Assembly: GCA_037974335.1 (NCBI GenBank)
Contig: CM075760.1
Location: forward strand, 70,723,280 to 70,787,279
From: Prionace glauca
Taxonomy: Eukaryota > Chordata > Chondrichthyes > Carcharhiniformes > Carcharhinidae
DNA: 64,000 bases
Reading direction: 5' to 3'
Shown here: in pieces, positions 56,800 to 64,000 of the stretch
Position numbering within the stretch: position 1 is the first letter of the stretch
Layout: each line of letters opens with the position of its first letter
Translations under genes and position numbers: made by a program
Notes under the pieces: model-generated
Databases searched by the model: none
What the model saw: only the letters and a program-made list of their open reading frames with translations
Told to the model about the DNA's origin: nothing

Positions 56800-58720
56800 T
56801 AAAAGGCACAGCAAGATCCCAGGACTTGCTCAAATTCACAATCTCACTCGGGGGTGGTAGGGGGAACATTCATTTTCACGTCCCCATTATTAAACCCTGA
56901 CATTCTTCAAATGAAATGAACTTCCAAACGCCTGGTGACTGTCCCGATATTTAATTTATTAAAAAACATCAGAGCATTCTGGGGAGGGGCTTTACTCCAG
57001 AGACAGGCCAGTGAATTAACACAGGATCCCCCAATGAAATTCCCACTTCTATCAGTCACCTCTCCTCCACTGCCCCCTCCTCTGTTTCTCCCTCTCTGTC
57101 TCTTACACACTCCCCCCAGATCTATACCTGTCTCCCTGCCTCTCTCTCTCTCTCCCTGTCTAATATTCTGAAGTTGTATATATAAAGATCAAAGTGTGGT
57201 GTTTTACAAATGGAAATACTGAAAAGATGCTTTAAAAAAACAACCCAAAATAACTCATTCAGCATTGAGTCTTTCCAAAGCCGGTGTCTTTGGGATTTGG
57301 AGCTGCAGAAGACAACTTTATAACATCTGTGTCCAAAACAGCAGCATCCAGAATCCCAGCAGCAAAACAGGCTTTCAATGGGACCAATGATTTTAAAACA
57401 AGCTCTCAAACACACACACACACACACAACCAATAGACAGTTTCATTTTACAGATATTTCATTTACTCTCTGCCACCCACCAAAGGTTAACCTGTTTGTG
57501 ACTAATTACAAAGCCGGGATATTTTAACCCCAGGGTTCCCCAGAGGGAAACATCACCCCGACATAGTAACAATATTTATAATTCCAAAATCACACCCCCC
57601 CCCTCCTCCCTTAATCAGTGAATGTATGATTCACAGTGCAATGAAGACCATTCTGCACAGCAAGATCCCACTGTCAGTCCCACAATGGAGAAACCCCTCC
57701 CCCCAGACTCTGTGTCTCTTTCCCCCTCCCCTCCTGAGACCCTCACACCCTCCCCACTCCCTCTCTGTTTAGCTCTCCCTCCATTTCTCGACCTCCTGCC
57801 CCTCCCCAACCCTTCTCTCTCCCCTCAATCTTTCCTGTTTAAAGACCCCGCTCAGGGTCCCAGTGTGAGGAATAGGGAGCCAGACCCACCTGTGTACACA
57901 GCAAGATCCCACACACACAACCTGGTGAGGGCTGGATTAAATAACCGTTGTGGGTGAGGACTGCAGGATGGTGTGTGGGGAATGGGATCCACACCTCCCT
58001 CCCTCTCTCTCCCTAAATTAAACTGACAACAATTCACACTGGGGTTTTCTGTCACATTTTATTGAGAGATGAAATATAGATGGGAATGTGTGTGGGGAGA
58101 GGGGAGGGGGTGTAGGGATTGGGAAGAACACTGGAGAGACAGAGACAGGGAAATTCTCTACCCCCCCCCCCCCCCAAATCCAAATAGAAATTCCTGGGAA
58201 AACAGAGAGAGAGAGAAAAGAATCTGGAATCAGACAGCACAGAAACAGACCCTTCGGCCCACCAGCTCAATGCTGGCCCATCCAATCCCAATCTACACCC
58301 CTCCCCATTCCCCAGCACTTGCTCCGTAGCCTACGATGCCTCGGAGATTAAAGTGCTGGAATTTCCCCAACCCCCTTTCCAGGATTTTCCCCTGAAACCC
58401 CCCCACTCTGCGGGGTCCCTGAGCCAGATCTCGTTTCAAAATAAAAAGCGTGGTCCCTGTCGCAGTGACAGGCAAAAGGCCCAGTGTGTGCACAGCAAGA
58501 TCCCACAGCAGCAGCAATCTGAACCTCAATCAGAGAGGACACTGTCCCCCCCCCCCCCCCCCACCCTCTGGCCTGCTGTGAGCCCCCCTTTCCCTGTGTC
58601 CCAAATCTACAGAAAGGCTGGAACTACCCCTTAAAACACAGCAAATCCCTTTTGAAACCAAAATCCCAGTGCTGCACAGCAAGATCCCGCAAGGTGCAGG
58701 CAGCTGGGCCGAGTTTTTTA
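56800..58720. repeat. Locally duplicated cassettes with CACAGCAAGATCCCAC
   Basis: The motif occurs at about 56810, 57657, 57898, 58493 and 58676, each after a C-rich or GTCCC-rich stretch; also at 60064 and 27444. 57175-57540 is a copy of 27775-28140. No coding sequence supported. Confidence 0.75.
58225..58300 (-). mobile_element. CR1 tail scrap
   Basis: Complement of CAGACAGCACAGAAACAGAC then CCTTCGGCCCACCAGC, the shared LINE/SINE 3' end. Confidence 0.6.
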
Positions 58721-60140
58721 ATTTGGGAAATGTTTATACAGAGAGAGGGAGAGAGAGGCTGAGACAGTGAAATACCCCCCCCCCCACCTCCCCAATCCTC
58801 CAAGACCATCACAATTAAACTGGTGTCCCTGTCCCTCACTGAGGCCCCCCTCCCTCTAACAGCCTGTGTCTCTCCCCCTGCATCAAACCCACACCTACAG
58901 CTGCTTCCATCCCTCCCTCTCTCCGTCTCCATCTGTTTCTGCTACAGAAGAGACAGGGACAGAGAAACAGAGGCTGGGAGAGAGAGAGAGAGACAAGCAG
59001 AGAGAGAGAGAGAGAAACAGACGGAGAGAGAGAAACAGAAAGATAGAGTGACAGGGAGAGGGAGAGACAAGGAGAGAAAGGGAGAGGAACAGAGACAGGG
59101 ACAGAGAGAGAGATTTGATATTGAATTGTGTGCCGTCACATTATTGAGTGTCCTGTAATTTGGTGATTGTTTTATACAGAGAGGCAGAGAGAGAGGTGAA
59201 GACAGTGACATTCTCTCCCTGACACCCCGGCAAGCTCAGAGACACAGAAGCTGCAGACACTCACACACACAAACTGCTTTGGTAAGTCTCCCAACATCTC
59301 TCTCCCTCCCTCCCTCCCTGTCTGTCTGTCTGTCTCTTTATCTATGTCTCTGTCTGTCTCTCTCTCTCTCTCTCTCAGTAACTTCATTGCAGTGTTAATG
59401 TGAGCCTTACTTGTGACATTAATAAACTTTAAAACTTTAAGTCCCCTCTCTGTCCCTCTATCTCTTTATCTATGTCTCTCTCTCTCTCTCTCTCAGTAAC
59501 TTCTTTGCAGTGTTAATGTAAGCCTTGTGACAGTAATAAATAAGTTATAAAACTTTCAACTTTAAACCCTATCTGTGACTCTGTCTGAATTCAGAGCCCA
59601 GGTCAGTGCCAGATTGAGAGGGGGGTCAGTATTGAGCAGAATGGACAGACAGTTTGATAGAAAGTTTGCAGAAACTACAGGGAGTGTTTGGAAACATGTT
59701 GGGGGTTGTGGAAAGGTCAGTGTGTAACAAGCTGAGGGAAGGGGTTTCCAGTTCACATCTTGCTGCTGTTTGGGGCAGTGGGAGTTCCCTTTGCATTTCC
59801 AGGGAGCTGTGAAACCCTCAGGGCTTTCTGCCTGTCTCTGTTTGAACAGTTTAATATGTTTAAACACTCAGACCTCTGGCCCTTGTTGGGAATATCAGAA
59901 TATCTCACTGCCCACCCCCCCAGTACACACACCCCCCCACAAACCCCCCACCCTGTGTGTGTGTGTGTTGTCCCAAGTCTGGAGACTTCCCCACAGTCCC
60001 CTGAAAGTTTTTAACCTCCCTCTGAGAAAACCCCCCCTTTTGAAAACAAAATCCCTCTGGTGCACAGCAAGATCCCACAAGGTTCAGTCAGCTGTATGTG
60101 GAGTGTTTTTTTTACTTTGGGAAATGTTGATACAATAATT
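58721..60140. repeat. Simple-sequence and SINE-tail region
   Basis: GAGA tracts (58970-59115), CT tracts (59300-59378, 59455-59494), two plus-strand SINE tails (59378-59430, 59494-59555: TAACTTCATTGCAGTGTTAA) and C-rich tracts (59917-59955). 60030-60130 repeats 58640-58740. No gene. Confidence 0.7.
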
Positions 60141-60249
60141 AAAATACAAGAAAATGTTTCAATAGCACAAGAGCCCAGCATTCCCCCTTCTAAGATTGCA
60201 CTAACACTGTCCAGAGATGTCCAACTAAATATTAATTCTTAATATTAAG

Positions 60250-60378
60250 GGTCTTTTAAGAGACTTCTGGATGAGTACATGGGATTTAATAGGATTGAGG
60301 GTTATAGGTAAGCCTAGTAGGTAGAGATATGATTGTGGGCCGTAGGGCCTGTTTGTCCTGTAGCTTTTCTATGGTTCT
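60250..60378 (+). mobile_element. CR1-type LINE 3' end (family B)
   Basis: TCTTTTAAGAGACTTCTGGA, GGGTTATAGGTAAGCC and GGGCCGTAGGGCCTGTTTGT: the last 130 bp of family B. Confidence 0.85.
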
Positions 60379-60379
60379 A

Positions 60380-61215
60380 ATGCTTAATTCCTTGGGAAGA
60401 GAGAGAGAACCTGATTAATTTAAATACTAGAAAATGTTTAAATTAAACAGCACGAGAGCCCAGGATTCCTCCTTCTCAGTTACACTGTCTCTCAGTAATA
60501 TCTCAATATTAATTCATGGGGAAAAGAGACAGAAATATATTAAAATTCCAGAAAATGTTTAAATTAAACAGCACGAGAGCCCAGGATTCCCCCTTCTCAA
60601 TTACACTGTCTCTCAGTAATATCTCAATATTAATTCATGGGGAATAGAGACAGAAATATATTAAAATACCAGAAAATGTTTAAATTAAACAGCACGAGAG
60701 CCCAGGATTCCCTCTTCTCAGTTACACTGTCTCTCAGTAAAATCTCAATATTAGTTCATGGGGAATAGAGACAGAAATATATTAAAATACCAGAAAATGT
60801 TTAAATTAAACAGCACAAGAGCCCAGGATTTCCCCTTCTCAGTTACACTGTCTCTCAGTAAAATCTCAATATTAATTCATGGGGAAAAGTTAGAGAAATA
60901 TATTAAAACACCAGAAAATGTTTAAATTAAATAGCACAAGAGCCCAGGATTCCCACTTCTCAGTTACACAACTTCTTAGTAAAATCTAAACATTAATTCT
61001 TGGAGAAAAGGGAGAGAAAATAATTAAAATACCAGAAAATGTTTAAATAGCACAAGAGCCCAGGATTCCCCCTTCTCAGATTTCACTGAGATTGTTTAAC
61101 TAAATATTAATTCATTGGGGAGAGAGAGGGAATATAATTAATTAAAATACCAGAAAATGTTTAAATTAAACAGCACAAGAACCCAGGATTCCCCCTTCTC
61201 AGATTTCACTGAGAG
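60380..61215. repeat. 121-bp tandem array, left block
   Basis: About seven units with CCAGAAAATGTTTAAATTAA, CAGCACGAGAGCCCAGGATT, CTCAGTTACACTGTCTCTCA and TATTAATTCATGGGGAA. More diverged at both ends. Confidence 0.92.
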
Positions 61216-61479
61216 ATTGTCAACTAGATATTAATTCTTGGGAAAAAAGAGGGAGAGAGCGAGGGAATAAAAAAGAGAGGCAGATAGAGGAAGGAAATGG
61301 AGAGAAAAGCAGAGAGAAATAGACAGAATGGGGGAAAAGCTGTGGAGAGGATGGAATGAAAATCTGAACTTCTGAAAACTGAATTGTAAAGACCTCTGAG
61401 TTTTATTTAACAATTAGGAACAGCGCTCTGTCTCCCACCCCTGTTATTTTAGATTTAAAACAAACTTACACACAGTTTC

Positions 61480-61630
61480 ATCAGTAATTCACTCTCTGCC
61501 ACCCACCAAAGGGTTAATGTGTTTGTGACTAATTACAAAGCCGGGATATTTTAACCCCAGGGTTTTAAACTCCAGCCCCCCCCCCACACCCCACAATCTA
61601 ACCAGAACTGGTTCATCCAAGGAAGCGAGA
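61480..61630. repeat. Copy of the 28.0-28.2 kb and 57.5 kb segment
   Basis: TTTGTGACTAATTACAAAGC, TTTTAACCCCAGGGTTTTAA and CTAACCAGAACTGGTTCATC. Lies just 3' of the minus-strand exon at 61677. Confidence 0.8.
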
Positions 61631-61676
61631 TTAAAATTAAACCTGGATTGGGGATAATAAAGAGACAACAACTCAC

Positions 61677-61778
61677 GTGTGGCCGATAGAACAGGACTCA
61701 GTCCATCCATCCTCCTCTGGAGAAAAGCCCCTTGTCCAAGGATTCCCAGTCCCATTGCAGTCTTCACAATTCAAATCC
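61677..61778 (-). CDS. Unrecognised 102-bp exon
   Basis: Minus strand: acceptor TTCTCTTCTCCCCAG ends at 61779, donor GTGAGT starts at 61676. Only one frame is open; it begins with the third base of a split codon, then DLNCEDCNGTGNPWTRGF and PEEDGWTESC. The length is a multiple of three, so the exon is symmetric (phase 2 at both ends). Cys- and acid-rich with one N-G-T glycosylation-type triplet. I know no family for it. The 121-bp array lies on both sides. Its relative is at 62769-62909. Confidence 0.5.
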
Positions 61779-61799
61779 CTGGGGAGAAGAGAAAATCAT

Positions 61800-62560
61800 T
61801 CATTAAAATACCAGAACAGGTTTAAATTAAACAGCACAAGAGCCCAGGATTCCCCCTTCTCAGTTACACTGTCTCTCAGTAAAATCTCAATATTAATTCA
61901 TGGGGAAAAGGGAGAGAAATATATTAAAATATCAGAAAATGTTTAAATTAAATAGCACGAGAGCCCAGGATTCCCCCTTCTCAGTTACACTGTCTCTCAG
62001 TAAAATCTCAATATTAATTCATGGGGAATAGAGACAGAAATATATTAAAATACCAGAAAATGTTTAAATTAAACAGCACGAGAGCCCAGGATTCCCCCTT
62101 CTCAGTTACACTGTCTCTCAGTAAAATCTCAATATTAATTCATGGGGAATAGAGACAGAAATATATTAAAATACCAGAAAATGTTTAAATTAAACAGCAT
62201 GAGAGCCCAGGATTCCCCCTTCTCAGTTACACTGTCTCTCAGTAAAATCTCAATATTAATTCATGGGGAAAAGAGACAGAAATATATTAAAATACCAGAA
62301 AATGTTTTAAATTAAACAGCACGAGAGCCCAGGATTCCCCCTTCTCAGTTACACTGTCTCTCAGTAAAATCTCAATATTAATTCATGGGGAATAGAGACA
62401 GAAATATATTAAAATACCAGAAAATGTTTAAATTAAACAGCACAAGAGCCCAGGATTCCCCCTTCTCAGTTACACTGTCTCTCAGTAATATTAATTCTTA
62501 GGGAAAAGAGAGAGAAAATAATTAAAATACAAGAAAATATTTCAATTAGACAGCACAGCA
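61800..62560. repeat. 121-bp tandem array, right block
   Basis: Six to seven units of the same array. The unit next to the exon (61780-61845) reads CTGGGGAGAAGAGAAAATCA then TTCATTAAAATACCAGAACA. It aligns to CATGGGGAATAGAGACAGAA/TATATTAAAATACCAGAAAA in the array. Confidence 0.92.
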
Positions 62561-62768
62561 AACCCCAGGATCTCCCCTCTCAGTGACACAATCTCTCAGT
62601 ACCATCCAAACACAACAAGTCCGTTGTAAACCAGAGAGTATAAAAGATTGGGACAGTTCCCTCCCTGTGTGTTTCTCTCTGTCTCTCTATCCCACTCCCA
62701 TTCAGATCTCACTGCCTCTGATATTAAACATTAAATCTGGATCAGGGTCAGAAACAGACACAACTCAC

Positions 62769-62909
62769 CCCCCCCAGCCCGTCCCCGGGGGTGAAGCTGG
62801 GGGACAGACCTCAGTCAGACCTCCCTCTGGAAGATGCTCCTCTCCCTCGTCCCGCTCACACACATTCCCGTCCTTCGGATCCTCGACACGTCGCCAGCTT
62901 TCAAAATTC
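62769..62909 (-). CDS. Unrecognised 141-bp exon, related to the previous one
   Basis: Minus strand: acceptor TTTTTCTCCCTGAG ends at 62910, donor GTGAGT starts at 62768. One base of a split codon is followed by NFESWRRVEDPKDGNVCERD and LPEGGLTEVC, then a Pro/Gly-rich end. Also symmetric, phase 2 at both ends. The ends of the two exons align loosely (PEEDGWTESC with PEGGLTEVC), and the intron after each donor starts GTGAGTTGT. Probably tandemly duplicated exons of one gene read towards lower coordinates. Function unknown. Confidence 0.45.
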
Positions 62910-64000
62910 CTCAGGGAGAAAAAGAGAGAGAAATTGGTTATAAAGAGAGAGGGGAAAAAATCACACACAAACACAAGGTCATTTTCAGAATAAAACACAC
63001 AAACTCTCACAGCGAGGAGTTCCAGCATTTCCATTCAAATCCATTCAGCATCCTGTCCACACAAGCAAAGTGCAGGTTAAAAAGCAGATTGAGACACACA
63101 CACACACACACACACACACTGAATCAGAGTGGGAATGTGTTCAGTACAGGGGGATTATTGGTGTGGGGACTGACAGCTCTCAGACTCCCATTTATCCTGA
63201 GTGAGCTGGATACAAACCCACCCCCTGAGTCTCTGACATGTTTGCAATGTCTGTCTCTCTAATGAGATGCTAATTTCCCCCCACCCCACAACCCCAGGGG
63301 AGTTTGGGGCAATGTCAGACTGACTCTTGATGTGTTAATGCAGGGGTGGAAATGAAGTCTGTCACCCCCTGTCTTTAGATTAGTTTCAAATTGTATTTCT
63401 TCCCCCCCCCCCCCAACCAGGTCGCGTTGGTCCATTTCAAACACCCCCCACCTCCCTCACCACCTTCCCCACACACCAGCCCCGAAAATCCTTGTAGCCG
63501 GTCCCCACAACCCCAGCGAGTGGAGTGGGGAGGGGGGAGGGAATGGGGAGGGTGTGAGTGAGTGGATTGGAGATTGTGCCAGTGTGTGTGTGTGTGTGTG
63601 TGTGTCTGTCTGTCTATCCACCACCCCCCCCTCTCTCTCTGCTCACACTTCCTGCCCCCACCCTGCTGAAGACAGGGAATGAATGGGAGTTGAACACAGC
63701 CCCCATTTCCAAAGGACTGGCCCCCTCTCTCAGACCAGTTCTGTCCACTCAGCTCTCCCCTATCAATTGGGGGGAAAAATAGTTTTATTTCTCTCCCTGT
63801 GAGATATGGAGTCACTAATTACTAAATCCAGGCAAAAACATATCCCATTCTTATCCCGGGATCTTCAATGGGATTTTACACTGAAATCCTCGGATATCAG
63901 TTCCTTAGATTAAACATTTCCCATTCATTCATTTGGATTCAATTCAAACTGGCCAGTATATTCCCACCAGCTACTTTCTGTTAACTCTCCCTTTACCAAC
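62910..64000. other. Right end, no gene recognised
   Basis: CA repeat at 63093-63119, GT repeat at 63580-63608, C tracts at 63403-63416 and elsewhere. No supportable coding exon or known repeat. Confidence 0.45.

Overview
The window looks like nuclear DNA of a cartilaginous fish, most likely a shark. The inference rests on the repeat landscape (CR1-type LINEs, tRNA-headed SINEs sharing the LINE tail, Penelope-like elements), a cluster of C2H2 zinc-finger (ZNF) genes, split exons with vertebrate splice sites, and two membrane exons of an IgM-type immunoglobulin heavy chain. No species was identified by search. Nothing bacterial is present: no operons, no CRISPR, no rRNA.

Left part (1-41.8 kb): a ZNF cluster. 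There are three reasonably open finger exons: 4807-6027 (+, 14 fingers), 13409-14362 (-, 11 fingers) and 32606-33508 (+, 10 fingers with a shifted end). One gene is cut by duplicated stop codons (20046-18928, -). One is a likely pseudogene with two CGA-to-TGA stops (28981-29991, +). A two-finger remnant lies at 39425-39645 (-) and a single-finger scrap at 2024-2085. The copies share a spliced upstream exon module (acceptors near 14661, 20375, 21802, 21904, 22568, 28652, 32275) and CpG-rich promoters with TGACGTCA or NRF1-like palindromes. Promoter flanks are duplicated at 1-345 (inverted), 3210-4130 and 40790-41770. Blocks around the ZNF copies at 20 kb and 32 kb are inverted duplicates of one another. 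Inside this cluster, on the minus strand at 8604-8326, sit the immunoglobulin membrane exons with no constant-domain exon visible nearby. A tRNA-Asn gene lies at 2962-3036.

Middle part (36.5-48 kb): a nested mosaic of LINEs and SINEs, a 52-bp minisatellite (45.1-46.2 kb) and one well-preserved exon of EMC4 (46960-47113, -).

Right part (49.2-64 kb): a TATA promoter with a candidate first coding exon (49260-49495, +) runs into about 2.5 kb of pure pyrimidine satellites. These are followed by a 30-bp satellite (about 43 units), an 86-bp satellite (about 11 units) and a set of locally duplicated cassettes. Two unrecognised minus-strand exons (61677-61778 and 62769-62909) have matching phase; the first sits in a 121-bp tandem array that seems to have grown from its own splice-acceptor flank.

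The ZNF proteins would be nuclear DNA-binding regulators. The immunoglobulin, EMC4 and right-end exons are unrelated to them. All calls are from reading the sequence; no database search was run.
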